A stretch of 64,000 bases of DNA from an uncultured Pseudomonadales bacterium (GCA_905182155.1 CAJJAX010000009.1:1-64000); one strand, 5' to 3'. Shown: positions 31,454 through 42,608, counted from the first letter of the stretch. A program made the numbers and translations. The notes: a model not told the origin generated them from the sequence alone.

Positions 31454-32994
31454 ATGTTTGAACTGATTCATCGCCGTCGCCACAGTATTAAAGATGACGT
31501 TTTATCTGGCCTTACGGTCGCACTGGCCCTCGTGCCGGAAGCCATTGCCTTTGCTTTTGTCGCCGGGGTTGAGCCCTTTAGTGGGCCTATATGCTGCCTT
31601 TATGGTTGGCCTGATTACCGCAACCATGGGCGGCAGACCAGGCATGATCTCAGGCGCAACCGGCGCCCTCGCCGTCGTCATGGTCGCGCTAGTCGCAGAC
31701 CATGGCGTTGAATATTTGTTTGCTGCGGTCGTGCTGATGGGCGTGCTTCAAATTACCGCAGGCGCCTTTCGGCTCGGTAAATTTATTCGCATGGTGCCCC
31801 ACCCAGTGATGCTGGGCTTCGTCAATGGCCTTGCCATCGTAATTTTCCTAGCACAGCTCGGTCAGTTCGGCATTCCTGGGGATACCGGTTGGCTGCAAGA
31901 CACCTCGCTACAAGGCAGTATTCTTGATGTCGCGTGGATCAGTGGGATGCCGCTCTACACCATGCTGGGTTTGGTTGGGCTCACAATGCTCATTATTCAG
32001 TATCTACCCAAGCTCACCACGGCGGTGCCGTCGTCTCTTGTTGCAATCATTACCGTGACGCTCGTGGCTACCGAGCTTTCATAACCCGTTTGGATCCGGT
32101 ACTGGCCTGTATGGAACAGCCATGGCACCGTTCAAACTCGAAACATTTTATATCATAGCACCTTACGCAGGTATTCTTGCAGCTATCGGTTTGATTGAGA
32201 GTCTGCTTACGCTCAACCTTGTAGGTGACATGACCAATAAACGTGGTGGTGCGAGCCAAGAAAGTATTGCCCAAGGTATTGCAAATACCATCACAGGTTT
32301 TTTTGGCGGCATGGGCGGTTGCGCGATGATCGGTCAAAGTATGATCAACGTCAACGCCGGTGGGCGCGGCCGACTTTCAGGCATTACGGCAGCCCTTTGT
32401 CTGCTGATGTTCATCTTAGTGGGATCCAGTCTTATTGAAAAAATCCCCCTTGCGGCGCTCGTGGGCGTGATGTTTATTGTCGTGATCGGCACCTTCGAAT
32501 GGTCGAGCTTTCGGATTATTCGCAAGATCCCAAAATCTGATGCCTTTGTTCTGATCTTGGTTTCTGCCGTCACGGTTGCAACCGACCTTGCGGTTGCCGT
32601 GGTGGTCGGCGTGATCGTTGCCGCTTTGGTGTTCGCCTGGGAACATGCCAAGCACGTCAAAATCAGCCTATCACGAGAGGAAAACGGCTGGGATGCCTAT
32701 ACCGTCAATGGCCCGTTATTTTTCGGATCGGTCACCCACTTCTTAAATCAATTCGATGTTGAACAGGGCTCCCAAGACATTGTGATCGACTTCAAAGATT
32801 CAAGGGTTTGTGATCATTCCGGGCTGGAAGCCATTGATACGCTAGCAGAGCGGTTCACCCAAGCCGGCAAGGTCCTGCACATTCGCCATCTCAGCGCAGA
32901 ATGCCGCACGTTGCTGCGAAAGGCTGGCAATTTAGTCGAAGTCAGCGTGCTAGAAGACCCCTCTTACTTCGTTGCAACCGACAGTTTAGCTTAA
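31454..32994 (+). CDS. SulP family anion transporter with C-terminal STAS domain, two frameshifts (~31575-31600 and ~32085-32120)
   Basis: [141 protein letters not shown]. Confidence 0.93.
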
Positions 32995-33106
32995 GGCCAT
33001 CAGATTTAGGGCGAAGGCCAACGTTTATTTGACTTCAAGCCTGCTCTGATCAGACAGATTAAGTTTCAACAACGATGCCGAGTTGACAGCACAGGATTCG
33101 GCCGCC

Positions 33107-33643
33107 TTAAAACGAGTTTAATAAGCGCCAGTTGACCTCAACCGAGCCTGTGTCCGAGGCGATGAATGCCGACTGGTCGGTCACGGTGATGCTCAATTGC
33201 AAGGTCCGAGCAAGTAATCCGGCCAATTCAACGATTTGACCCCAGTCGAACTGAATCGCCTGCACCTTTGCAGCGGTGACTTCTTTTTCAGACCGGGCCC
33301 ACCAAAGATCCGATTTCGTATTAAAGCAGTAGACCTTAACTTGTTCGGCAATGTGACTGGCTTTGCGCAGGCGTTCTGCTACGGGTTCACCGATCTCAAT
33401 CCATTTTAAAATACGGCCGTCCAGGCTGCGCTGCCAAATATCCGGCTCGTCACTGGCGCTCAGTCCCCGGGCAAATTCCAGGTCTTGCGACGCATTCAGA
33501 CAATAGGCCAGCACCCGCGCCATCATTCGCTCCGCCGTTTCAGACGGGTGCTGGGCAACGGTAAGATTGAGATCAAGATATTGGTTCAGGTCGACATTCG
33601 ACAGCGCAATATTGAACTTAAAGATGGTGGGCTTAAGCGCCAT
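33107..33643 (-). CDS. yaeQ: YaeQ family protein
   Basis: MALKPTIFKFNIALSNVDLNQYLDLNLTVAQHPSETAERMMARVLAYCLNA... characteristic YaeQ N-terminus and DLWWARSEKE. Confidence 0.93.
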   Translation of the reverse strand: MALKPTIFKFNIALSNVDLNQYLDLNLTVAQHPSETAERMMARVLAYCLNASQDLEFARGLSASDEPDIWQRSLDGRILKWIEIGEPVAERLRKASHIAEQVKVYCFNTKSDLWWARSEKEVTAAKVQAIQFDWGQIVELAGLLARTLQLSITVTDQSAFIASDTGSVEVNWRLLNSF

Positions 33644-33677
33644 GAGACGACATCCTAATGACGCGAAAAGATCTGAT

Positions 33678-33806
33678 TTAGGTTGAGGCGATCAAGACAA
33701 GAATTTGAAACACCGACTCGACCGCATCATCAACACCCGGAATGACCCAGACGCTCAGTGCGGTCGCAATCACCACCAATCCAATTCGGACATACACATT
33801 TTTCAT
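33678..33806 (-). CDS. small (42 aa) hydrophobic protein, hypothetical, ATGA-overlapped with upstream ORF
   Basis: My translation of the minus strand: MKNVYVRIGLVVIATALSVWVIPGVDDAVESVFQILVLIAST; start ATG (33806-33804) overlaps stop TGA (33805-33803) of the upstream gene. Confidence 0.5.
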   Translation of the reverse strand: MKNVYVRIGLVVIATALSVWVIPGVDDAVESVFQILVLIAST

Positions 33807-34351
33807 GAGCCAACTCCTTCAGCAACATCTGCCGCCGCCCGCGGCGCAACTTCAAAAACCCAGACATTGCCAGATTCAACATCTGCACCGGATGATCTTG
33901 AGGGGTACTTTTTGCTGACAACCGCCATCAGTTCATCGAGCACCGCGCCGGTCTTGATCCGTACTAAGCGCCGCTCGTAACGGATGCCATCGATGCGCAC
34001 CACCACGCGAGCATCGCGCTCGGCTTGAGCAGGCCAGCTCTTCCATATCTGGCCAACAAAGCTGTTCATATAGCCCGACCAGACATACATTTTACCCTGT
34101 ACCGAGGCCACCCAAATTCGGCGCGACTGGGCGGGGCTCAGCAGCTGAAGCTCAAGCGTTGAAACGTCATTGACAAATGCCCAGTCAGGCTCGGCGCCGC
34201 GATATAACTCGCCCGCAATTAAAGGCCCACCCGAAAAAACGCGATTCGGCCCATCTTCAAACCGCTGCTTATAAGCGGCCGTTACAACGGCCGTTGAAAA
34301 AATCAGCAACAGCCAAAGCCCAATGACCCCAGTTCGTTTTAGTATCAACAC
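33803..34351 (-). CDS. hypothetical membrane-anchored protein
   Basis: 182 aa; N-terminal TM (GLWLLLIFSTAVVTAA); no family recognised. Confidence 0.6.
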   Translation of the reverse strand: MLILKRTGVIGLWLLLIFSTAVVTAAYKQRFEDGPNRVFSGGPLIAGELYRGAEPDWAFVNDVSTLELQLLSPAQSRRIWVASVQGKMYVWSGYMNSFVGQIWKSWPAQAERDARVVVRIDGIRYERRLVRIKTGAVLDELMAVVSKKYPSRSSGADVESGNVWVFEVAPRAAADVAEGVGS

Positions 34352-34524
34352 TGTTTGTTCTCCAATCGAGGATCCCGCTCATGCAGGCTGGCCCTAGCAG
34401 GGACCGTAAGCTGGCAGCCATCTTTGCATATATAGCCGCGTAAATCAGCGCCTATCGAATCCTGACGCCTTGGTTTTGCCGATCGCCTATAGATCAAATG
34501 ATCGCCGCCCCACCTAAACAATTC

Positions 34525-35463
34525 CTACTTTACTAAAACTGGGTTCGCGTCGAGCAATGCGGCAATTTCGCTGATGATGTCCGGCCGCACAGCATCCGGA
34601 ATGTTGTGACCCATCCCTTCAAATATTAATAACTTAGAGCCTTCGATCAGTTCTGCCGTATGCTCGCCATGCTCAACGGTGAGTAACGAATCATCTCGGC
34701 CGTGGATCACCAGGGTTGGGGCCTTAATGGTTGCTACGGCTTCAGACCGGTCACCCGCCCGTAATATCGCTATCACTTGCCGGGGAATGGCCTCGGAGTG
34801 GAAGCCCATTTTCTTCATGAAGGCCGCACGCTTGTCGGCACTGTCTTGGTTTTCCGCCATATCTCGAATGGCATCAGTCGACTGTCTACCCGGCTCTGGC
34901 AGGTGCGCAGCCCAGGTCGTCGACATAATCGAAACCAGGGTTTGGGTTCGCTGCGGATAGTCAGCGGCAATCACCTGAGCAATCATGCCGCCCATAGACG
35001 CGCCAACCAAGTGGCCTTTTTCCAAACCGACAGCATCCATCACATGAATGACATCTTTGGCCATGTCGGTTAATTGATACGTTGTCGAGACCGAAAAACC
35101 AAGGCGGTATTTCAGCAACTGCCACCACAGCACTGGGTTGTCTTGTTCGGTGTATTTTATCGACCCGCCGGTGTCTCGGTTGTCAATCAGCAAGACCCGG
35201 TAGCCCGACGCGATAATGCCGCGCACAAAATCATCGCCCCAGACCGTGTGCGACGCGCCAAGGCCCATCACTAAAACCGCCGTCTCGGCCTCCGCCGGGC
35301 CAATAACTCGATACGCAATCTCGACGCCAGCCGTCTGGATGCGCTTCATGGGTTGCGCATCCAGATAGCTGCGTGAGTATTCAGCCCAGCCCTGGCTGGC
35401 ATAACTCATCAGCAAGGCAATGGCTAAGGTTTTGGCTAGCCTCGTCATCGAATCGTTCATCAT
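34525..35463 (-). CDS. alpha/beta hydrolase, secreted
   Basis: AVLVMGLGASHTVWGDDFV, GHLVGASMGGMIAQVIAADYPQRTQTLVSIMST (GxSxGG), LVIHGRDDSLL, MGHNIPDAV. Confidence 0.9.
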   Translation of the reverse strand: MMNDSMTRLAKTLAIALLMSYASQGWAEYSRSYLDAQPMKRIQTAGVEIAYRVIGPAEAETAVLVMGLGASHTVWGDDFVRGIIASGYRVLLIDNRDTGGSIKYTEQDNPVLWWQLLKYRLGFSVSTTYQLTDMAKDVIHVMDAVGLEKGHLVGASMGGMIAQVIAADYPQRTQTLVSIMSTTWAAHLPEPGRQSTDAIRDMAENQDSADKRAAFMKKMGFHSEAIPRQVIAILRAGDRSEAVATIKAPTLVIHGRDDSLLTVEHGEHTAELIEGSKLLIFEGMGHNIPDAVRPDIISEIAALLDANPVLVK

Positions 35464-35698
35464 CTTGGCGGCTCCTTTTTGCCCGGATAGTGCTCACAAT
35501 TATAGTGGTCTTGATACTGGCTTCAGCCAGTGCCTTCAACTGCCCTTGTAACGAGCCTTGAATTGTAAAGCGCGCCCAACCCAAAAGACGACAAATCAAA
35601 ATTTGAGATCACTGTGCGTCTAGGGTCAGCAAAGAGCGAGCGGCCGATCAGAAAGTCTTTTTTTGCGATGATCGGTTTGCGCAATCTTGGGTCGATTT

Positions 35699-35947
35699 TT
35701 ACCCCATTCGACTGCCACTGAACAAGGTTGTCATCGGATCGGTCATACCATCTAATTTAACTCTGGCAAGGTAGGCCCCCAGGTTCGCAACCTCTTCAGG
35801 TTTTAAAAACCGATCCTAGGGCATTCTAGCCAGAGCGGACGCTTTTAACTCATCTAAAGTTATACCGACCAGTTTCGCATGCGACTCAAAGGTCTGGAAC
35901 CGATCGGAGTCAACCGTGCCCGGTCAAATAGGTATTGACCTGGCCGG
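35699..35947 (-). pseudogene. C-terminal remnant of an SDR oxidoreductase with in-frame stop and upstream frameshift
   Basis: Minus strand translation: PGTVDSDRFQTFESHAKLVGITLDELKASALARMP*DRFLKPEEVANLGAYLARVKLDGMTDPMTTLFSGSRMG*; VNT just upstream in another frame; no listed ORF covers it. Confidence 0.55.
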
Positions 35948-36313
35948 CTCAATGGGCAATTTCCAAGGCGCCACAGTTACTCATATCGATCATCGCGTGG
36001 TGGCGCTTACTCACTTCCCGGCAGTCGACGCCATTTGAACCCTTTTCCTGCCCTTGGCGGCATGTGGGTCGCCCAATTAGCGTTAATTGGAAGCGCGCAT
36101 AGCCGCTGACGCGCATCAATCGCTCTAAATCTGCGAGGGAATATTCCGAGAACGATTTGGCGAGATAGATGCCCGGGTTGAACCCGGGACGGGGTTAATG
36201 GCGTTGCAAATCCGTTTTGCTCGGCCAGGATGGCAAACCCCAAACCGTTCTCAACCTTTAACTTTGACAGAATCTATGCATACTTAAATCTAAAAGACCA
36301 GGGGAGCACAACC

Positions 36314-39061
36314 ATGAGGATTGCTTTACTGATTGGGATCTACTCGTTTAGCCTTGCCGCTCTGAGTGAACCCGTTAAGGAAAACATCGGGCTCTATGGC
36401 GGGCGCGTCGCGGATATCGCCGCCATTGATAATGCGGGTTCTACCGAAGTACTCATTGCCGTAGATTCTAGCCAGCGCGGTATTTTCAAGTGGGATCCGG
36501 CTGCGGCGCCGCCGAGTTGGTCGTCCATTACTCACCCAGATGACACCGCAATTACGGGCAATGTTCCAGGGTCAGCCGCCTTCATCGAAGCCGACGTCAA
36601 CACTGCCGGTCTTCTGTATGGCGTAATATCCTACAATGCTGACAGTCGCTTTAAAGCCCTTTATGAGAGCAGCAACTACGGAGATCTAACTGGTTCTAGC
36701 GTTTCTTGGACCCCATCATTAGATGGCGCGGGGGCCGCAATTGATGAAGTCTCGGCATTACACGGACACGCATCAGGCATGTACGCAAGTACCCGGGAAG
36801 GCGATATCTATCGAAACACCACGGGCCCGGGCGGTGTTTTCAGCTCGGTCTATAGTCATAGCAGTGGCCATGAGGTCATCGACTTCGCTGTTGTCTCGAG
36901 TAGCTCTGGATATATTGTCACCCGATCTCCCAGCGGATCGATTGCGCTCTGGTCGACTAATTGGGGCGGAAGTAATACCGCTTTAACAGGCATGCTGCCA
37001 ACCGCAGCGCCAATTCAGATTCGCAGTGGTTCGTGCCCCATCAGCGATTGTTCGCTTGAAATACACACCATCGGTGTCGATCCAGCTGACACATCCGGCA
37101 ATACGCTTTACATCGCGGGCTCCTCAACGAATGCTATGGCCTTCAAGAGCACCGACGGAGGCTCTACCTGGAATCAAGGCTGGGATTATCAATGTGGGCA
37201 ATCGAGCAGCGGCTGCCAGGCCTACGATTTCTCCAGAGGTTACCCAAACGGTGATGTCATTAGATTTCGAGGCGTCGCCAGCGCCGGCAATGAAAGTCGC
37301 TACATTTTCATATCCACAGTCGTCCTTGACCTCGACGAAACCACGCCCGCCTGGGAATCGGCTCCTGCATTGAGTTCAACGATCTATCCCTCTGGTAGCT
37401 CGGGTCCCAGCATTATCATGCGCTCTAATGTTAATGACGGCGCGATTGCGATAGATCCGAATGATGACGCTCAAATCTATATTGCGACCGATCTCGCGAT
37501 CGGACAAATTACCCACAACAGTGGTAGTGGGTTTCTAACACCCTCTGGTTTTGAGCTCGGGAATGCCATCGGGATCGAAGGGCTGGTCGTTAATGATCTA
37601 GACTATTTCGAAAACTCGCCGACAGATAAAACGCTTTGGGTGGTCACCAAAAGCGGGGCAGGTTTTGCTCGCGGCTACGACCCAACAGACCCTGCCAGCG
37701 TTGCCGACGCCTCGGGTTGGGTATTCCCAATTTACGTTGGCGGCGATGGCTCACCCCCCAGAACCGTTGCGATAGACCCGAACGACAAGTCGCTCGCGCT
37801 CATCGGAACCAGCCGCTTATATCGCAACGATCGAGCGGACGGCGCCGTCGACCTTGTTGATGTCGCGATCAATTGGACGGCCGTTTTTGACCCAAGTAAC
37901 AGCAGCTATTCCGGCCCTGGGCTGCCCCTCGAGAGCGATCGGGTTGAGCGAAGCTACACCACATCGGTTGAGTGGCAGACCTCGAGCAGTGGTTCCTGTG
38001 ATCGGGTCTACCTCTCGGTGGCCAATACAGATACTGGCCTTGAAGGCGGCATATTCTACTCAGACGATGACGGCCTGAGCTGGCAGGTTGACACGTTGAA
38101 CTCGGGTTCAGGGCTTCTAAAAATGCCGGTCAATGCGTTGCTATCTAATGATAATTTTCTTTGGGCCGCTGTCGGCGATCGCGAAGGGCGTACTGCAGAG
38201 ACCGGGATTCGCGCCAGGGTCAGCCTTTGTGGAAGTTCTGCTTGGTGGAAGCCAACGCACTCGACAGATACCGTTTTTGCCGCCTTACAAAATGACTACA
38301 TCACCGCGCTAGATGGTGTTGCCGTAACCTCGGGGCCCTATGACGCCGTAATCTATGTGACCAGCGAAGCCAACGTTTACAAAGGACAAAAAGAAAGTAG
38401 CAGTACCTGTACAGCCTCCGGGTTTGATTGCTGGCAATTCTCTGATGTAAGCCCGACCGCATCGCATTCGGGCTTCAGCGCAGTCGCGCTAGAGCCCTCT
38501 GATGCGGATCACGTCTGGGTCGCCTACGATAACTGTATTGTTGAATCTCTCGATGGCGGACTCACCTGGTCAAGTTTTGGTGGGTCCTGCACGGACGATC
38601 ATGAAACCGTCAAAGTTTTAGTCTATGACGATCTCATATCCGGCACAGAAGGCGGCGCATTTGCATACGTTGGCAAGAGCAATCCGGCGCCCCAAGCCAA
38701 CTGTGCTGTCACCGGGTTTACCTACGACATCGACGGAGACAGTCAGATTACCCCACTGACCGATGGCCTCTTGATCATCCGTCATCTCTTCGGCTTCACG
38801 GGCGATGCCTTAACAAGTAATGCGGTCGAACCAGAAGCCACCCGGAACGATGCAGAAATCGGCACGTACCTAACCGACTACCACACGGCCTTGGATATCG
38901 ATGCGGACAGCAGCATCAAACCGTTAACAGATGGCTTAATGCTGATTCGCTATTTCTTTGGTTTTCGAGGCGACACGCTCATTGCCAATGCCGTTGGTGA
39001 AGGTGCCATTAGAAAAAGCGCTGAGCAAATACAAACCTGCATCGAGGCCAACACACTTTAG
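36314..39061 (+). CDS. large secreted VPS10/BNR-like beta-propeller protein with C-terminal dockerin-like repeats
   Basis: Signal peptide at MRIALLIGIYSFSLAALS (start ATG 36314 after GGGGAGC); repeated Asp-box-like motifs (KSTDGGSTWN, YSDDDGLSWQ, SLDGGLTWSSF); two C-terminal D-I-D-x-D...PLTDGL repeats. Confidence 0.8.
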   Translation: MRIALLIGIYSFSLAALSEPVKENIGLYGGRVADIAAIDNAGSTEVLIAVDSSQRGIFKWDPAAAPPSWSSITHPDDTAITGNVPGSAAFIEADVNTAGLLYGVISYNADSRFKALYESSNYGDLTGSSVSWTPSLDGAGAAIDEVSALHGHASGMYASTREGDIYRNTTGPGGVFSSVYSHSSGHEVIDFAVVSSSSGYIVTRSPSGSIALWSTNWGGSNTALTGMLPTAAPIQIRSGSCPISDCSLEIHTIGVDPADTSGNTLYIAGSSTNAMAFKSTDGGSTWNQGWDYQCGQSSSGCQAYDFSRGYPNGDVIRFRGVASAGNESRYIFISTVVLDLDETTPAWESAPALSSTIYPSGSSGPSIIMRSNVNDGAIAIDPNDDAQIYIATDLAIGQITHNSGSGFLTPSGFELGNAIGIEGLVVNDLDYFENSPTDKTLWVVTKSGAGFARGYDPTDPASVADASGWVFPIYVGGDGSPPRTVAIDPNDKSLALIGTSRLYRNDRADGAVDLVDVAINWTAVFDPSNSSYSGPGLPLESDRVERSYTTSVEWQTSSSGSCDRVYLSVANTDTGLEGGIFYSDDDGLSWQVDTLNSGSGLLKMPVNALLSNDNFLWAAVGDREGRTAETGIRARVSLCGSSAWWKPTHSTDTVFAALQNDYITALDGVAVTSGPYDAVIYVTSEANVYKGQKESSSTCTASGFDCWQFSDVSPTASHSGFSAVALEPSDADHVWVAYDNCIVESLDGGLTWSSFGGSCTDDHETVKVLVYDDLISGTEGGAFAYVGKSNPAPQANCAVTGFTYDIDGDSQITPLTDGLLIIRHLFGFTGDALTSNAVEPEATRNDAEIGTYLTDYHTALDIDADSSIKPLTDGLMLIRYFFGFRGDTLIANAVGEGAIRKSAEQIQTCIEANTL
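38726..38827 (+). repeat. dockerin-like repeat 1 (within the large secreted protein)
   Basis: DIDGDSQITPLTDGLLIIRHLFGFTGDALTSNAV (34 codons). Confidence 0.8.
38894..38995 (+). repeat. dockerin-like repeat 2 (within the large secreted protein)
   Basis: DIDADSSIKPLTDGLMLIRYFFGFRGDTLIANAV (34 codons); 23/34 identical to repeat 1 by eye. Confidence 0.8.
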
Positions 39062-39367
39062 GCTAACTGAAGACAGATCTAAGGTGGTTTACGCGCTCCG
39101 AGGTGCGGCCCTGGTGTGCTGGCATATTGCCGCAGTCACAGCCTTTTTTATCAACGACGCTAAACGCGGATTCGGTTGACTCGGTCGTTGGCCCTCATGC
39201 TAGAAGTTGATCCCTTTCCCGATGCTTCAATCGCTCGATCACTAATTTCCATGCGAGCAGCCGTGCAGAAAGTCAGATGCCAACCATCTTATTGGTCCAT
39301 TGCCGCCAATCCCAATGCATCAATTGAACGCTTTTCAAACAACCTCTAAAGAGACTTAATGCTTTTG

Positions 39368-40607
39368 TTACGCCGCGGTCAAGAACGGCGGGAACCAGTT
39401 ACATGAGACAACCGCCTCATCGCCTTCATAAACCCTCAGCCCCATAAGATAGGGTCCATTTGGCACCGGCAGCCAGTTGGCGATATCGACTGGCCGCGTC
39501 GCACTAACCGTGATCGTTAGACTGCCATCATCATCATAAAAAAGTCCCGGGGTGCGGTCGCTAATCGACCAACGATCGATTTCGTTTTCAACCAAATACA
39601 AATCTGTGCCGTAGGCCGTTAAAGACCAGAAGCCGCGACAAGGCGGCAGGTTGTCGGCTTCAAACCGTAACTGTAGGGTTCGTGCGCCCTGTAGCGCGTC
39701 GCCATCTGAATCATGCTGGGCAATATAAGACCGATTCTCCATCGCTTGATGGCCGCCCAGTCCAAACTTCGCGCCAGCCGCGCGCTTTAGAATATCCCCG
39801 TCAAATCCGCTCGCTCCCTTACCCGTGCGCCAGCCATTCTTGTCAACATTGTCCGCGCCATTGAATCCTAAGATCCGCTTTTCGCCTGCTTCAACGCCGG
39901 CCATAAGCTGCTCGACAGGGACCCCCGACGGGTCATCAACGATGGTCTGCGCCGCCCCGTGAGAGTTTTGGGTGCCAAGGCGCGGGAGGATCCTTCGCGA
40001 TGTAGCGCTTTAGCTCAGAATAAAATTCAGCGCCTGATTTCCCAATCTCAGTTGCCCGACCGGCTCGCGCAGTGCGCTCAAAAGGATGCGAGGCGGGTGC
40101 GAGCACCTCAATTGCGCGCTGAAGGCTTCGCGCCTTGATCAAATCTTCGGGGGACTCAACCAAAACCCGAAGAATAACCCAAGCGGTAGGCGTGCCAAGG
40201 GTCACGACCTCACTGTCATCATTTGATGGGGGCCTTGTCGGGTCAAGGGTGACCCGAACCCGAGTTCCGTTCACCCCATGGTGCCGACGACAAACATAAG
40301 CCACATGGGTAAACGCATCGAGGATCATGACATTCCAGTATCGGTCCACATGATCCATTGGCGGCACTTCAATCGTGAGATCCCCATGCCGCAAGTCGTA
40401 CCAAGCAGATGAGTAGAGCGTATCGTTATTCGGCACAACGATGGCGCGGTCACTAGGCGTTGCTAGGTCATCGATATGGTTCATCGTGCCCGTGTCAGAC
40501 CGAGAACAAAGCAGCAATCGGGTCCTATGGACAGAGACGATCGGAAACCCCCAAACGTAAGCTTCCGCCGCAGGTGACAGGTCTAATTTAGAAGGGGTAT
40601 TCGGCAT
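39368..40607 (-). CDS. DUF1254/DUF1214 domain protein, frameshifted near 39940-39980
   Basis: ORF 39936..40607: AAEAYVWGFPIVSVHRTR, NNDTLYSSAWYDLRHGDLTIEVPP (DUF1254); ORF 39368..39904: NRSYIAQHDSDGDALQGARTLQLRFEADNLPPCRGFWSLTAYGTDLYLVENEIDRWSISDRTPGL (DUF1214). Confidence 0.88.
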
Positions 40608-41096
40608 CTTTAAACTACTGACTCAATTGCTGCTGTGATCGTAGTGTAATGCAAAGGTTAAATAATTAATTCCCACGAACGACAAATCGACAACTGTCCT
40701 GATGGGCAATTGCGCTGAAAAACGAGCACACTGATCGCAAGAAATCAGCGAAGATACCGAATCAAGTATCTGGACTTGCTCACTAGTCGTAGACGGGCCA
40801 CCACAGATTTAAACCTCAGCTGGGTTTGATCAAGACCGCAATAGTACGCCTCAACGACCCAATGGCACCGACCGTCAATGAGGGTCTTTTCGAGACCAAC
40901 TTTAACCACAGGTCTTGACAGGCCAGGTAACCAAAAACGTTAGGATCCGCTGGAATCGCTTCAATTAAGAAATTGAACCGCTGTTCCGGGTATCTGCACT
41001 CACGCAACGCCCCTTCACCGCTGCCACCGGGATCTGCTAGGCTTTAAATTAACCAGGTGAAAGGCCTGCATCAGAGTAACTCAAGAGCACAACGCA

Positions 41097-41837
41097 ATGA
41101 CTGATATCCTTCGAGAAGACCGAGCCCAAGGCATTACCATCCTAAGCCTGAACCGACCCGAGGCACTTAATGCCCTCAGCCCCGCTTTGTTCGTGGCCTT
41201 GCGATCAGAAATTGACCGCATTGCCCAAGAAACAGAATCCGTGGGCTGCGTGATCCTACGCGGAGAAGGCCGGTCATTTTCAGCCGGCAATGATCTAAAA
41301 GCGATCCAGGCAGGGCAAAAGCCGCCGTCCGCTCACTTTCAGGCAGAAACCCTCGAGGCGATCGAGCGCCTGCCCCAACCCGTCATTGCTGCGGTTCAGG
41401 GACATTGTTACACCGGGTCCTTGGAGCTGGCATTGGCTTGCGATCTGATGATCACCGGTGAATCTGCCAAGCTTGCCGACACCCATGGCAAGTGGGGCAT
41501 GGCGCCAACCTGGGGCATGAGTCAACGTCTGCCAAGACGCATTGGTGTGGTGAAGGCCAAAGAAATGATGTTCTCCGGACGAACAATCAGCGGTCAGGAA
41601 GCCGTCGATCTTGGGATCGCCAACCTGTGCGTGCCCGATGACGATCTGCTTAACGCCGCGATCGAGATGGCAGAAAGCTTTACCCGAAACTCCTGGCACA
41701 CCCTGCGCGCAGATAAGGCCCTAATCAATGTGGGACAAAACCATTTTTTAAATGACGGCTTGATTGAAGAGCGCGAAAACGGACCTGGGGTCGCACCCGA
41801 TATGAATGATCGCCTCAAGGCGGGCTTTAAGCGTTAG
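41097..41837 (+). CDS. enoyl-CoA hydratase/isomerase family protein
   Basis: GITILSLNRPEALNALSPALFVAL, GEGRSFSAGNDLKAIQ, AAVQGHCYTGSLELALACDLMI. Confidence 0.93.
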   Translation: MTDILREDRAQGITILSLNRPEALNALSPALFVALRSEIDRIAQETESVGCVILRGEGRSFSAGNDLKAIQAGQKPPSAHFQAETLEAIERLPQPVIAAVQGHCYTGSLELALACDLMITGESAKLADTHGKWGMAPTWGMSQRLPRRIGVVKAKEMMFSGRTISGQEAVDLGIANLCVPDDDLLNAAIEMAESFTRNSWHTLRADKALINVGQNHFLNDGLIEERENGPGVAPDMNDRLKAGFKR

Positions 41838-41902
41838 GCTGTCGGGGTCAAGGCCGAAAGCACGAGCATGACGGGAAGGGCAATAACAATAGGATAAAAG
41901 TT

Positions 41903-42608
41903 ATGACGCGTCTCACCGTTTATCATTTACCCGGCCGCTGGGGCCTGCCTAGCGTCAGCCCATTTTGCCTCAAACTCGATGCCTTCTTACGAATGGTTGA
42001 AATTCCGCACGAGGCAATCACCGCAGCAACCCCTTTCGGCGGACCTAAAGGCAAAGCACCCTGGATCACCTTGGATGGCGAAACCCATGGTGATTCATCA
42101 CTGACTATTGAGCGTCTAAAGACCGTCTACAGCGTCGATCCAGACCGGCATTTAAGCCGCAACGCGCGCGGGACTGCGGTCACAATCGAGCGACTCATTG
42201 AAGAGAACTTGTACTGGGCCATGGTCTTTGATCGCTGGTGCCGACCTGAAAATTGGGCAATACTCAAAAACTCGATCCTAGGTGATATCCCCCAACCCAT
42301 GCGCTCATTGCTTGCGCCTTTTGCCAGGCGCTCTGTTAAAAAGCAGCGAGATTTGGCTTGCGGGTATGGCGCACGTTCGGTGCTTATTGCGATGACGTCT
42401 GCCTTCGAATTCATAACTAGAACAATCCTATTTTTTTGGCGACCTGCCCAGTCTGACGGACGCGACGGTCTATTCATTGTTGGCCAACATCTACCATGTT
42501 GACTTCAGCAGTCCCATGAAAGCAGACATCGAAAACGCCAAAAACTTGGTACCCTTTCTGGCGCGATTCAAAGCTGCGTATTACCCCGACACCCCAAACC
42601 ATCCGTAG
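41903..42608 (+). CDS. glutathione S-transferase/metaxin-like protein, frameshifted near 42370-42440
   Basis: TRLTVYHLPGRWGLPSVSPFCLKLDAFLRMVEIPHEA...GKAPWITLDGETHGDS; C-terminus continues in another frame as FFGDLPSLTDATVYSLLANIYHVDFSSPMKADIENAKNLVPFLARFKAAYYPDTPNHP* (to 42608). Confidence 0.8.
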
